Shown here piece after piece: positions 16,098 through 24,136 of a DNA stretch of 64,000 nt. The notes below the pieces were generated by a model, which was given only the letters and a program-made list of their open reading frames with translations, made no database searches and was not told where the DNA came from. The translations under genes were made by a program, and so were the position numbers. Source of the DNA: Pseudoalteromonas rubra (GTDB lineage: Bacteria; Pseudomonadota; Gammaproteobacteria; Enterobacterales; Alteromonadaceae); assembly GCF_000238295.3 (NCBI RefSeq), contig NZ_AHCD03000044.1, positions 62,001 to 126,000 of the forward strand. Reading direction: 5' to 3'. Numbering within the stretch: position 1 is the first letter of the stretch; each line of letters begins with the position of its first letter.

Positions 16098-16901
16098 ATG
16101 CCCAGACTAACCAATAAAATTGCCCTGATAACCGGTGCCGCACGTGGTATTGGCGCTGCGGTTGCGACATGCTTTATTGAGCAAGGTGCCACCGTGATCA
16201 TTACAGACAACAATGCTGAAGAGGCGCAAAAGCTGTGCGACACACTCGGCGAACGCGCGCATTTCCATCTGCTCGATGTATCTGAGGAATCGCATTGGCA
16301 AGCAGTTGAAGCCTTTGTACAAGCCCAATTCGGCCGGCTGGATATTTTGGTCAATAATGCAGGTATAACGGGGTTTCTGGAAACTGCGGGGCCGCATGAC
16401 CCTGAACACTTAGATTTAGCGAGCTGGCATACAGTGCAACGCACCAATAGTGATGGCGTTGCGTTGGGTTGCAAATATGGGATCCGGCTTATGAAAGCCT
16501 CTCAGGCTGCCAGTATTGTCAATATTTCCTCTCGCTCCGGTTTGGTAGGGATCCCGGCCGCAGCAGCTTATGCTGCAAGTAAGGCGGCAGTACGTAATCA
16601 CAGTAAATCAGTGGCCCTGTACTGTGCTCAGCAAGGCTACCCTATTCGCTGTAACTCTGTGCATCCGGGTGCCATTTTAACGCCTATGTGGGATGCCATG
16701 TTAGGTGAAGGAGAAGCTCGGGATGCAGCAATTGCCGGTATTGCTGCCGATATTCCGCTTGGACACATGGGCAATGCTATGGATGTGGCCTATGCGGTGC
16801 TTTATCTGGCGTCTGATGAGTCTGCCTATGTAACAGGGATTGAACTGAATATTGATGGTGGGATCCTGGCTGGCAGCAGTGCCGCGCCTAAATCAAATTA
16901 A
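16098..16901 (+). CDS. Short-chain dehydrogenase/reductase (classical type)
   Basis: 267 residues. TGAARGIGA at 12-20 binds the coenzyme, D37 after beta-2 (IITDNN) favours NAD, NNAG lies at 86-89, Ser in NISSRSG and Y158-x-x-x-K162 (YAASK) form the active site. The C-terminus YVTGIELNIDGG is the usual classical-SDR ending. It resembles 3-oxoacyl-ACP reductase, cyclopentanol- or hydroxysteroid-dehydrogenase types; the substrate is open. The start is backed by GGAGAATATT. A strong terminator follows, so it is monocistronic. Confidence 0.92.
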   Translation: MPRLTNKIALITGAARGIGAAVATCFIEQGATVIITDNNAEEAQKLCDTLGERAHFHLLDVSEESHWQAVEAFVQAQFGRLDILVNNAGITGFLETAGPHDPEHLDLASWHTVQRTNSDGVALGCKYGIRLMKASQAASIVNISSRSGLVGIPAAAAYAASKAAVRNHSKSVALYCAQQGYPIRCNSVHPGAILTPMWDAMLGEGEARDAAIAGIAADIPLGHMGNAMDVAYAVLYLASDESAYVTGIELNIDGGILAGSSAAPKSN

Positions 16902-16916
16902 GCCATATCAAACCTG

Positions 16917-16945
16917 GCCGGTATAATCCTGATACCGGCTTTTTT
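16917..16945 (+). terminator. Intrinsic terminator after the SDR gene
   Basis: An 8-bp perfect stem (GCCGGTAT / ATACCGGC) with a 7-nt loop and six T residues. Confidence 0.9.
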
Positions 16946-17007
16946 CCGGCGGATTAGTTTGCTAAGCTCAAATTAACAGATGTCGCAATCACAAGGAGTT
17001 TGAGCCT

Positions 17008-17496
17008 ATGTATTGGGGTTTAATTGTTGTCTTTATTGTGCTGGCTTATTGGCTTCACAACCGCTATAGCTCCAGCTCCGAGGATTATCCTGCGCTGGAG
17101 ACTGACCCAAATGATCCTTTGCTGCTTCAGGCTGTGGCAGATGCCAAAGCGTCATTAGAGGAATTCAAATCCCTGTATCGCCAGTTTCCTAAGGACGCTT
17201 TTGTTAAACTCGACTTTGAAAGCGATTGTGGTGTTTCTGAACACCTTGGTGCACACGTTGAAGGGATAAAAGGCGATGAGATCAGTGTCTTTCTGGTCAC
17301 GCCACCTGTCACGCATCAGGGTAAACTTGCGCATAATTACACCTGCCACTTCGATGACATTGAGGATTGGCAGATCACAGACAAAGACGGCAACATTTAC
17401 GGCGGATTCACGCAGCGCGCCATGTTTGCGATCGCTGAGCGTGAAGGCGTGGAGTTGCCCCGTGAGCTACAGGAAATGCAGGGCAAATACGTTTAA
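17008..17496 (+). CDS. DUF2314-like protein with N-terminal membrane anchor
   Basis: 162 residues. One TM helix at 2-17 (YWGLIVVFIVLAYWLH) is followed by a soluble domain. That domain has FVKLDFESDCGVSEHLGAHVEGI, then IEDWQITDKDGNIYGGFTQRAMFAI. The I-x-D-W and GG-[FY]-T elements are those of DUF2314 (YegJ-like) proteins, whose function is not established. The ATG is preceded by AAGGAG. It stands alone between terminator-bounded neighbours. Confidence 0.7.
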   Translation: MYWGLIVVFIVLAYWLHNRYSSSSEDYPALETDPNDPLLLQAVADAKASLEEFKSLYRQFPKDAFVKLDFESDCGVSEHLGAHVEGIKGDEISVFLVTPPVTHQGKLAHNYTCHFDDIEDWQITDKDGNIYGGFTQRAMFAIAEREGVELPRELQEMQGKYV

Positions 17497-17548
17497 CGTT
17501 GCGCCCTGGCACTTTTACTACGGTGTCATTTAAAATGCGCTCATTCCC

Positions 17549-18031
17549 TCAAGGCTGTTCGGCAAACGCTCTGAGTTCATCACCCGTCAGGCGATAAATG
17601 ATCCACTCGTCCTGAGGTTTGGCACCAATGCTGTTGTAGAAATCGATCGCAGGCTTGTTCCAGTCGAGCACTACCCATTCAAAACGACCACAGTCTTTTT
17701 CGATGGCCAGTTGAGCCAGAAACTTCATTAGTGCTTTCCCTGCGCCCTGTCCGCGCTGATCCTGAGCAACATACAGATCTTCCAGATACAGACCGTATTT
17801 GCCAAGCCAGGTCGAATAATTAAAGAAATACACGGCAAAACCAATGGCCTCACCATCTTGCTCGCAGATCAGGGCGTGGGCGCGTACATCGTCGCCAAAT
17901 AGTTTTTGCTCAATATCAGCGACTGTATTGAGTACTGCGTCAGGCTCTTTCTCATAGATGGCTAGTTCATTGATAAAATGCAAGATTGTTGCTGCATCGC
18001 CTTTTTTTGCGTGGCGGATCGTGATACTCAT
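17549..18031 (-). CDS. GNAT acetyltransferase, diamine/polyamine-acetyltransferase-like
   Basis: 160 residues. The acetyl-CoA loop QDQRGQGAGKAL follows LYLEDLYVA, and the late motif VLDWNKPAIDFYNSIGA is characteristic of the spermidine/spermine N1-acetyltransferase-like and thialysine acetyltransferase branch. The acceptor amine is unknown. It is divergent from the LysR gene at 18133, with an inverted repeat (GTGCA-TAGAT-TGCAC, 18098-18112) between them. Confidence 0.87.
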   Translation of the reverse strand: MSITIRHAKKGDAATILHFINELAIYEKEPDAVLNTVADIEQKLFGDDVRAHALICEQDGEAIGFAVYFFNYSTWLGKYGLYLEDLYVAQDQRGQGAGKALMKFLAQLAIEKDCGRFEWVVLDWNKPAIDFYNSIGAKPQDEWIIYRLTGDELRAFAEQP

Positions 18032-18097
18032 CGGCTGTTTATTTCCAAAGTTGACATGATGGTGACTCAGTGTAAGCTCAATTTATAAATGAATAAA

Positions 18098-18112
18098 GTG
18101 CATAGATTGCAC
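18098..18112. promoter_or_regulatory. Candidate LysR operator (17549/18133 intergenic)
   Basis: The inverted repeat GTGCA-TAGAT-TGCAC sits in the 100-bp divergent promoter region between a GNAT gene and a LysR gene, the place and spacing expected for a LysR site. Confidence 0.4.
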
Positions 18113-18132
18113 AGGCTAGATGCATATAATTA

Positions 18133-19062
18133 ATGAAACATTTGCCGAATTTGGATCTTAATCTGCTTAAACTGTTTGCTGCTTTGTATCAGAATGGCTC
18201 GGTTACGCTCTCTGCCGAGCAGCTGAATCTCAGTCAGTCTGCGTGTAGTCACGCACTGACCCGGCTTAGGGAGCGCCTGGGTGATGAGCTGTTTGTTAGG
18301 GTGAATAATCGTATGCTGGCAACCGCGCATGCACATCGACTGGCAAAGACTGTGTTGCCGGCGTTGCAGATGCTTGAGGGAGGGTTGCAAGAAGCCAGCC
18401 CGTTTGATGCAAATGAACCTCACACGCTAACGATAGCTGTGACGGATTACACGGCCTGGTGTTTGCGACCTTTTGTGGCCCATCTGGTTGGCCAGTTTGA
18501 AAATCTGGATATCCGTTTTGTTCAGCTTGAAGAACGTATTGCAGAGCAAGCTTTGAAAGAGGAGAGTCTGGATCTGGTATGCGGGTTTGCCCATCAGCAG
18601 GAGTTTTCTGAGAGTCTGACCCAGCTTAGCTGGTTTGAGGACGCTTACGTGACAGTGCGTTGTCAGTCTCACCCATGCAAAAAACAATTAGATCTGAGTA
18701 CTTTTATTGCATACCCGCATATTTTGATTGCACCATGGAACGAGCGTCGGGGAATAGTCGACAGAGCACTGGCAAAAATTAAGAAATCCAGAACCATTGC
18801 AGTGACAACCCCACATGTGTTGGTGGCACCAACGTTACTACCAGAAAGTGATATGTTGCTGACTATGCCCAGGCGTTATGCCTTACAGGTGTGTGACAGA
18901 TTAAACCTTCAGTTACAACCGCCGCCGCTTCCGGTGCCTGATTACCAGCTGACGTTGTACTGGCACCGGACGCGTAAGCGCGATCCTAAGATCGGCTGGT
19001 TTATTACTCAATTCTGTGAATTTCATGAGCTAGAACATGAGGAAGCTAAGTTAGTAAAATAG
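18133..19062 (+). CDS. LysR family transcriptional regulator
   Basis: 309 residues. The winged HTH is at the N-terminus (LNLLKLFAALYQNGSVTLSAEQLNLSQ then SACSHALTRLRERLGDELFV). An effector-binding periplasmic-fold domain follows from about residue 90. NodD/SyrM-type regulators share the opening LPNLDLNLLKLF pattern. Likely target is the divergent acetyltransferase gene. The last codons and stop overlap an intact copy of the 19-bp array element (19049-19067) on the opposite strand. Confidence 0.9.
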   Translation: MKHLPNLDLNLLKLFAALYQNGSVTLSAEQLNLSQSACSHALTRLRERLGDELFVRVNNRMLATAHAHRLAKTVLPALQMLEGGLQEASPFDANEPHTLTIAVTDYTAWCLRPFVAHLVGQFENLDIRFVQLEERIAEQALKEESLDLVCGFAHQQEFSESLTQLSWFEDAYVTVRCQSHPCKKQLDLSTFIAYPHILIAPWNERRGIVDRALAKIKKSRTIAVTTPHVLVAPTLLPESDMLLTMPRRYALQVCDRLNLQLQPPPLPVPDYQLTLYWHRTRKRDPKIGWFITQFCEFHELEHEEAKLVK

Positions 19063-19067
19063 TGATC
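19049..19067 (-). repeat. Isolated copy of the 19-bp element at the LysR gene end
   Basis: On the minus strand it reads GATC-ACTA-TTTT-ACTAACT, a full consensus match. It covers the stop codon of the LysR gene and lies about 7 kb from the array. Confidence 0.75.
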
Positions 19068-19146
19068 TGTTGGCGGGCGCCCTGAATACCGGTGTGCTCA
19101 CCGAGGTATCTAATTTAGTTTACATAATTCAATACCTTAATTCAGA

Positions 19147-20082
19147 TCAGAATTTTACCATATCGACAGCATGAGTACGCATGTAGTCACAAATAAAGTC
19201 GACGCTGAGTTTAATATTCGGGAGCTGATATTTGGCGTGTTGATATACCAGGTTTATTTCTACTGTGTGTGTTTTACCGGGTGACAATTTAAGGTGCTGT
19301 GCAACGGGTGTTACCTCGCTTTTTAGGTGTGCGGGGAGCAGCCAGTCAGGTGCCAGCAACAGGCCTTCGCCCTGAGCGAGCGCATCCAGTAAGGTCGTGC
19401 TGTCATTGCTGATCAGAACGGGTTGAGTCGACACTGGCTGCCAGTCGCCTTGCTCGTGCACCCACCATGGGACGAGGGCCGCTTTGCTGCGAAACATGAT
19501 GGCCGGACAACGACAGAGTTGATCGACTGACCAATTGGTGGTGCCAAACTGAGCATTTAGCCGATCAGCCAGTTGGGTGTGCGCCCACAGTGTAAAGCCA
19601 CTGCGAATGAGCGGTTTGGCGATAAGACGGGCATCGTCAATCGGTCCGCCCCTGATTGCCAGGTCGACAGAGTCTTGCCCGAAGAGTGCATATTCGTTGG
19701 TATAGTCGAGGTCGAGCAAAATGTTTGGAAATTGCTGGCGAAAACGCCGAAACAAGGGCACCAGCAGCGCCTTTGACAGGCCGGGAGGCGCACTGACTTT
19801 TAGCGTGCCGCTCGGGTTGTCAAAGCTCTGTGAGATCAGTTCGTCAGCGTAGGTCAGCTTACTGAGGATCTCACCAATATGTTGGTAGTAGATCTGCCCT
19901 AATTCTGTGATACTGACGTGGCGAGTCGTTCGTTTGATCAGTTCGATCCCCAGCGACGCTTCGAGATCTTTAATACGCCGTGATACGGAAGAAGCAGGTA
20001 CCGAAAACTCCTCGGCAACAGCGCTGAAACTATTCAATTCAACAACACGCTTAAAATAGCGCAGTGCTCTAAGCTTATCCAT
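19147..20082 (-). CDS. LysR family transcriptional regulator
   Basis: 311 residues with the HTH at about 1-60 (LRALRYFKRVVELNSFSAVAEEFSVPASSVSRRIKDLEASLG) and a substrate-binding domain (GTLKVSAPPGLSKALLVPLF). The pattern is that of the CrgA/DmlR-like group. It is divergent from the azoreductase gene. The shared promoter contains a perfect inverted repeat, so it probably controls azoreductase expression. Confidence 0.92.
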   Translation of the reverse strand: MDKLRALRYFKRVVELNSFSAVAEEFSVPASSVSRRIKDLEASLGIELIKRTTRHVSITELGQIYYQHIGEILSKLTYADELISQSFDNPSGTLKVSAPPGLSKALLVPLFRRFRQQFPNILLDLDYTNEYALFGQDSVDLAIRGGPIDDARLIAKPLIRSGFTLWAHTQLADRLNAQFGTTNWSVDQLCRCPAIMFRSKAALVPWWVHEQGDWQPVSTQPVLISNDSTTLLDALAQGEGLLLAPDWLLPAHLKSEVTPVAQHLKLSPGKTHTVEINLVYQHAKYQLPNIKLSVDFICDYMRTHAVDMVKF

Positions 20083-20123
20083 TGTGATCCAAGATGCCTT
20101 TTATCCCAGATAATCTAGTTTAT

Positions 20124-20142
20124 TTTTGTCAAAAAGACAAAA
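20124..20142. promoter_or_regulatory. Candidate LysR operator (LysR/azoreductase intergenic)
   Basis: A perfect 7-bp inverted repeat (TTTTGTC / GACAAAA) with a 5-bp A spacer lies between the divergent LysR and azoreductase genes, a 19-bp site of LysR type. Confidence 0.5.
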
Positions 20143-20224
20143 CTGATTTGTGGCTGATGCACTTTTTCGTAAGCCACCTTCACGCAATAATGTCTGAAAA
20201 TTTCAAAGATATTTAGTTATTACA

Positions 20225-20848
20225 ATGACAAAACAAGTGCTTATTATCAAGTCGAGTCCGGCAAACGAGTTTTCTGTATCCAGTGAGATAGCTGATTATT
20301 TACAATCACAATTGCAAAATAAGAATGAAAGCTTGGCTTTCACAGTGCGCGATCTGAGCCAGACGCCAGCACCAGTTTATGATAATCAAATCCTCAATAG
20401 CTTTTATGGTGATCAGGATGCACTCACGGCAGAGCAAACTGCGGTTGCACAGCCATCATTGCTTTATATTGATGAACTAAAACAGGCTGACATCATTGTC
20501 TTTGCCTCTCCCATGCATAACTTTAGTGTGACGAGTTTGATGAAAAATTACATCGATCAGATCTGTCGTTTTGGTTTGACCTTTTCTTATTCAGAGCAGG
20601 GCCCGAAGGGCTTATTAGAGGGTAAACAGGCCGTCATTATTGCCAGTGCGGGAGCTGATATGTCGATGCCAGAAATGCACGCCGTTGATTTTCAGGTGCC
20701 CTATCTCAAACAGGTGCTCAGCTTTATTGGTATTGCAGACATTGATGTGATCACCGCATATGGGATCAGTATGCCGCATATTGGCAGTGAAGTGGCGACC
20801 AGGCAGGCGAAAGCTCAGGTGGATCACTGGGTGAGTGCTGTCGCCTGA
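20225..20848 (+). CDS. azoR: FMN-dependent NADH-azoreductase
   Basis: 207 residues, flavodoxin-like. The phosphate loop is VLIIKSSPANEFSVSS, FASPMHNFSVTSLMKNYIDQI is the FMN-contact motif typical of AcpD/AzoR, and FSYSEQGPKGLLEGKQAVIIASAG follows. It reduces azo dyes and quinones with NADH, a quinone-stress function in the cytoplasm. It is divergent from a LysR gene with a palindromic operator between, a common arrangement for quinone-responsive azoreductases. Confidence 0.92.
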   Translation: MTKQVLIIKSSPANEFSVSSEIADYLQSQLQNKNESLAFTVRDLSQTPAPVYDNQILNSFYGDQDALTAEQTAVAQPSLLYIDELKQADIIVFASPMHNFSVTSLMKNYIDQICRFGLTFSYSEQGPKGLLEGKQAVIIASAGADMSMPEMHAVDFQVPYLKQVLSFIGIADIDVITAYGISMPHIGSEVATRQAKAQVDHWVSAVA

Positions 20849-20916
20849 GTTTATATTAGCCAGCAATAATTATGTTAAATCAAATCTTGTTGGCCAATAT
20901 CTGAGCATAGCTTAGT

Positions 20917-21432
20917 TTAAGCGCCTTGTTTGCTTTGCGCTTTGACGTATTTTTTTACTTTTTTCATGGCCATTTGACGTTTGAGTGGCGACAGGTAATC
21001 GATAAACAAGTTGCCCGACAAGTGATCGATTTCGTGTTGCATAACAATGGCCAGAAATTCATCGCTTTGCACTGTTACTGACTTTCCATGACGGTCGAGT
21101 GCTGAGACTGTGATTTCAGTGTAGCGTTCAACATTGGCAAAATAATCAGGTACAGATAAACACCCCTCCTGCCCCATTGCTTTGTTACTGCCACTCACTA
21201 CTTCAGGATTGATGAGGATCAGCGGATCGTTGCGTTCGTCTGATATGTCAATGATCACAATCGCTTCTTCGCGGCCAACCTGAGTTGCTGCCAGCCCAAT
21301 GCCGTTACTGGTTGCGTACAGGGTGTCGAGCATGTCGTCGATCAGGGTTTGAACTGATGCGATGTCGGTGACTGGTTTGGCTGTGACGCGCAATCTGGGA
21401 TCAGGTGCGGTTAGAATTTCTAAAGTTGCCAT
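20917..21432 (-). CDS. def: Peptide deformylase
   Basis: 171 residues. All three motifs are present: GIGLAATQ at 44-51, EGCLSVP with metal-ligand C91, and QHEIDHLSG with H133, E134 and H137. It removes the formyl group from nascent N-terminal Met using Fe2+ or another metal. It is not beside fmt or the 16S methyltransferase gene, unlike the usual housekeeping copy, so it is probably an additional paralogue. The basic C-terminus (MKKVKKYVKAQ) is typical. Confidence 0.95.
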   Translation of the reverse strand: MATLEILTAPDPRLRVTAKPVTDIASVQTLIDDMLDTLYATSNGIGLAATQVGREEAIVIIDISDERNDPLILINPEVVSGSNKAMGQEGCLSVPDYFANVERYTEITVSALDRHGKSVTVQSDEFLAIVMQHEIDHLSGNLFIDYLSPLKRQMAMKKVKKYVKAQSKQGA

Positions 21433-21513
21433 CTTATTGTTGTTATATCTCTATGAAAAATAGAAGTTTAATATTTAATACAAGGCAAAGCCAGCGAAAC
21501 GCATGGGTTTCGC

Positions 21514-22482
21514 TTACTGTTGATGAGCCTGGCGGTATTGCGAAGGAGACAGTGTTTCAAACTGGTTCCAGATACGACGAAAATGACGTGCACTGCTGTA
21601 ACCACAGGCATCAGCGATGGCCTCTATTTGGATATTGCTCCTCGACAGAAGGGCTTTAGCATGAGCAACTTTAATACCACTCACATATTCACCCGGGGTG
21701 ATCCCGAGGTTTTGCTTGAACAACCTGCTCAACTGGCGAACTGACAGGTGAACCGCACTTGCCAGTGTTTGCAAACTGTGTGGGCTGCCTATCTGGCCGC
21801 ACACCAAATCTTGCACCTGATGTAAAGCCCGGTGCATATGGTTACGATGGCAGAGCCAGGGGCTGAGCTGAGGATCTTGTCCATTGCGACGAAAGTACAC
21901 CAGCATCTCTCTGGCAACCCGGGCTGCAATGTGTTCTCCGAATAACACCGAGACAAAGTGTAGTGTCATATCGATACCGGAACTGATGCCTGCACTGCTG
22001 AATAGCTTACCATCCTGGACAAAAATGCGATTATCAGCAACTTTACAGGCTCGAAATGTGCTGCGAAAGCGCTCAATGAGTGCAAAGTGCGTGGTGCAGG
22101 CTTTGTTCTCCATTAACCCGGCTTTGGCTGCCAGCACAGCCCCTGAGCAAATAGACAAGATATATGGGTCATATCTGGCCTGAGCTTTTAGCCATTGCTG
22201 GGTGCGTAACCCAGCCGGGTTGTTATAGGTTGCAAAGGCGTCATTGCAGCCCGGTAATATGACCACGTCGGTTGCATTCAGCTTAGCAGGTAAGGGCTTG
22301 AGTTGATGTAGTCTCAGGCCACCATCCATAATTTGCGTGTCTTCGGCACTGACATAATGTATGTCGATGGCCTGTCCTGCACGCTGTGCCTCAAGCAACA
22401 CTTGTAACGGCCCTGCCAGATCAAGGGGTAAGGTGTCATTGAGCAGTACAAAATAAAATTGTCTGGGTGTTGGCATGGTCAT
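21514..22482 (-). CDS. GlxA-type AraC regulator with DJ-1/PfpI-like domain
   Basis: 322 residues. Residues 1-180 are a DJ-1/PfpI-like amidotransferase domain, with the nucleophile-elbow sequence YILSICSGAVLAAKAG. The C-terminal 100 residues hold the two AraC HTH motifs (LASAVHLSVRQLSRLFKQNLG and IEAIADACGYSSARHFRRIW). Such regulators often control catabolic operons. It lies 20 bp behind the isochorismatase-family gene on the same strand, forming a two-gene operon it may autoregulate. Confidence 0.93.
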   Translation of the reverse strand: MTMPTPRQFYFVLLNDTLPLDLAGPLQVLLEAQRAGQAIDIHYVSAEDTQIMDGGLRLHQLKPLPAKLNATDVVILPGCNDAFATYNNPAGLRTQQWLKAQARYDPYILSICSGAVLAAKAGLMENKACTTHFALIERFRSTFRACKVADNRIFVQDGKLFSSAGISSGIDMTLHFVSVLFGEHIAARVAREMLVYFRRNGQDPQLSPWLCHRNHMHRALHQVQDLVCGQIGSPHSLQTLASAVHLSVRQLSRLFKQNLGITPGEYVSGIKVAHAKALLSRSNIQIEAIADACGYSSARHFRRIWNQFETLSPSQYRQAHQQ

Positions 22483-22502
22483 GTGTGTGTTTCCCGGTAG
22501 TC

Positions 22503-23048
22503 TTATGCCAGATAGTCGCGTGTTCGAAGAACGGTTGCAAACCGCTCTGCCAGTACCAGCTCTGTCCGGGTCTTTATGTCTTGTGCACTAAAATGTTTTC
22601 CACTGGGCTGATGTTGCATATCAAAGGTTAAAGTGGCATCAGTCACAAATTCAACGTCAAGTCCCAGATCACTGGCCACACGTGCCGTCGTTTCGCAGCA
22701 TTGTTCTGTTCGAATACCTGAAATTACGACGCAGTCTATCTTAGCTCGCTTCAGCCATGTAGCCAATCCCGTATCGGTAAAGGCATTATGTACCGATTTA
22801 TAAAAAGTTTTATCAAACTGAGTATCCAAAAATGCCATCGGTTTGACAAATCCCGACGCCGGGTTGAAGGGACTGTCAGCGACGTCTTCCCGACTATGAA
22901 GAATTTTGACTACTTTCCACTGGTTGCGCTGGAATGCCCCAATCAGCTGGGTCAAATTATGCTGAAAATCGGGGATATCACGCACAGACCAGTAAGGTGT
23001 GTGATAGAAGGAATCCTGAGTGTCGATAACCAGTAGTGCTTTATTCAT
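22503..23048 (-). CDS. Isochorismatase-family cysteine hydrolase
   Basis: 181 residues. The triad looks complete: D9 (LLVIDTQDSF), a Lys near residue 84 (DKTFYKSVHNAF) and C117 in GIRTEQCCETTARV. The family includes nicotinamidase, isochorismatase and other amide hydrolases. The extra neighbouring Cys (C118) is a minor oddity. First gene of an operon with the GlxA-like regulator, a pairing often seen for this subfamily. Substrate unknown. Confidence 0.9.
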   Translation of the reverse strand: MNKALLVIDTQDSFYHTPYWSVRDIPDFQHNLTQLIGAFQRNQWKVVKILHSREDVADSPFNPASGFVKPMAFLDTQFDKTFYKSVHNAFTDTGLATWLKRAKIDCVVISGIRTEQCCETTARVASDLGLDVEFVTDATLTFDMQHQPSGKHFSAQDIKTRTELVLAERFATVLRTRDYLA

Positions 23049-23223
23049 AAGTTTCTCCTGTTTGTATATTGAGTGTGTATGTTGAGATTAGTGTAGGGAG
23101 TTAAGGCGCAGGAAAAGAGACGAATTACAGACATAGATGGGACTTATTTGGCCTTTGTTAGATGGGGTGTCAGCTCAGTGGGCTGAACAAAAACACAGTC
23201 CAGAGTTGACAGGCGTTTAAAAT

Positions 23224-23242
23224 GTATATACGTTGTATATAC
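23224..23242. promoter_or_regulatory. Tandem palindromic operator for the RHH gene
   Basis: Two copies of the 8-bp palindrome GTATATAC (23224-23231 and 23235-23242) are separated by GTT, centres 11 bp apart, 40 bp upstream of the ribbon-helix-helix gene. RHH proteins such as MetJ, CopG and ParD bind tandem short palindromes as dimers of dimers, so autoregulation is likely. Confidence 0.55.
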
Positions 23243-23281
23243 ACAAGGGCTTCAGAGATGCCCTCTTGCAGGAAGCAAAGC

Positions 23282-23467
23282 ATGGCAAACAACAAAGATG
23301 CACAATTGATTGTGCGTATTAATAAAGCGCAAAGAGATGAGTTTGTTGCCCTGTGCAATGAGCTGGATACGTCTTCTTCCCGCGAAATTAGAAAGTTTAT
23401 TAAGCGGTTTGTGAAAAAACACAAGCCAGAGCAAGAGAAACCGGTCAAAGGAGATCAGGATGGCTAA
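23282..23467 (+). CDS. Small ribbon-helix-helix-like DNA-binding protein
   Basis: 61 residues from ATG 23282, which follows GCAGGAAGCAAAGC; upstream in-frame ATGs lack a ribosome site and overlap the operator. The pattern is a short strand (AQLIVRINK), helix 1 (AQRDEFVALCNELDT), a turn with Ser (SSSREIR) and helix 2 (KFIKRFVKKHK), as in Arc/MetJ/CopG folds. The tail is basic and charged. The Lys-rich peptide gene starts inside its last codons, so the two are cotranslated. It could be a toxin-antitoxin-like regulator but no toxin fold is visible. Confidence 0.7.
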   Translation: MANNKDAQLIVRINKAQRDEFVALCNELDTSSSREIRKFIKRFVKKHKPEQEKPVKGDQDG

Positions 23468-23579
23468 GAAAGTTGATGTTAAAAAGCTAAAGAAAGAAGT
23501 ACAGAAACGTACTGGTAAAATCGCAAAACATGAAGCGAAAATCAAAAAGCTGAAAAAAGCGATCAAAAAAGCGAATTAA
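23460..23579 (+). CDS. 39-residue lysine-rich peptide
   Basis: ATG 23460 lies inside the end of the RHH gene and is preceded by AAAGGAGATCAGG. The peptide has 16 Lys, 1 Arg and 1 His in 39 residues. Its pattern (VKKLKKEVQKRTGKIAKHEA and KIKKLKKAIKKAN) places hydrophobic residues every 3-4 positions, suggesting an amphipathic helix or coiled coil. A perfect terminator follows 11 bp later, supporting a real gene. Possible roles are nucleic-acid binding, like an H1-type tail, or a membrane-active peptide; neither is shown. Too short for usual annotation. Confidence 0.7.
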   Translation: MAKKVDVKKLKKEVQKRTGKIAKHEAKIKKLKKAIKKAN

Positions 23580-23584
23580 TCGCG

Positions 23585-23613
23585 AAAAAAGGCAACCACA
23601 GGTTGCCTTTTTC
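23585..23613 (+). terminator. Intrinsic terminator of the RHH operon
   Basis: A 7-bp perfect stem (GGCAACC / GGTTGCC) with loop ACA lies between an A-run and TTTTTC, so it works in both directions. Confidence 0.92.
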
Positions 23614-23667
23614 TTTATCTGTTAGACTTCCAATCTACAGAGTGTAAAGCCCCTTTACAAGCTGACA

Positions 23668-24021
23668 TTAAAAGCGGCAATAACCTGGCGCATTGTCATG
23701 GAATACCCATCTTCTCTTTGCTTCCCAGACACAGTGATTAGGATCCTGAACAACCCGTGTTTTAGTGGTATGCTCGGTGCGATCCAGATCCCACCATAAA
23801 TAAGATGTGGGGCAAGCGACATGGCCATCATAGCTGGTAGTGACGCTGTTAGGTGCTCCCTGGTTTGGATAATCGGTATAAAAATGGCAAATGGTCACGG
23901 GAGAAGTTTGTTCAACCGAGCAGTTCTTTACGTAGTAGGTCTCCCAATAGCCGCATTCATCAGCGGCGCTTACCGTGCCAGATAGAATACACATGGCGAG
24001 AGGTATTAGTACTTTTTTCAT
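23668..24021 (-). CDS. Small secreted Cys-rich hypothetical protein
   Basis: 117 residues with a clear signal peptide (MKKVLIPLAMCILSGTVSA, cleavage before ADEC). The mature part has six cysteines (ADEC, NC, IC, AC, HC, YC), enough for three disulfides, and many Trp/Tyr. It could be a periplasmic or exported disulfide-knot protein. No family is recognised. The gene stands alone; AAAGGACAAAGTT before the ATG supports the start. A 13-nt repeat (TGTAAAGGGGCTT) lies just past its stop. Confidence 0.65.
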   Translation of the reverse strand: MKKVLIPLAMCILSGTVSAADECGYWETYYVKNCSVEQTSPVTICHFYTDYPNQGAPNSVTTSYDGHVACPTSYLWWDLDRTEHTTKTRVVQDPNHCVWEAKRRWVFHDNAPGYCRF

Positions 24022-24136
24022 AACTTTGTCCTTTATTTTCCTTGAAAGAATCTTTCCTGCTCAGGTACCGCTCAACCCTTAACAGAAAGTCGGGCGTATC
24101 AATGACATGAATGCCCTCAGTAGAGCGTCTGTGAAG

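Noticed and set aside
20917..21432. Essential housekeeping def gene
   Set aside because: No fmt or rsmB neighbour, so the paralogue status is more likely; the enzyme call itself stands.
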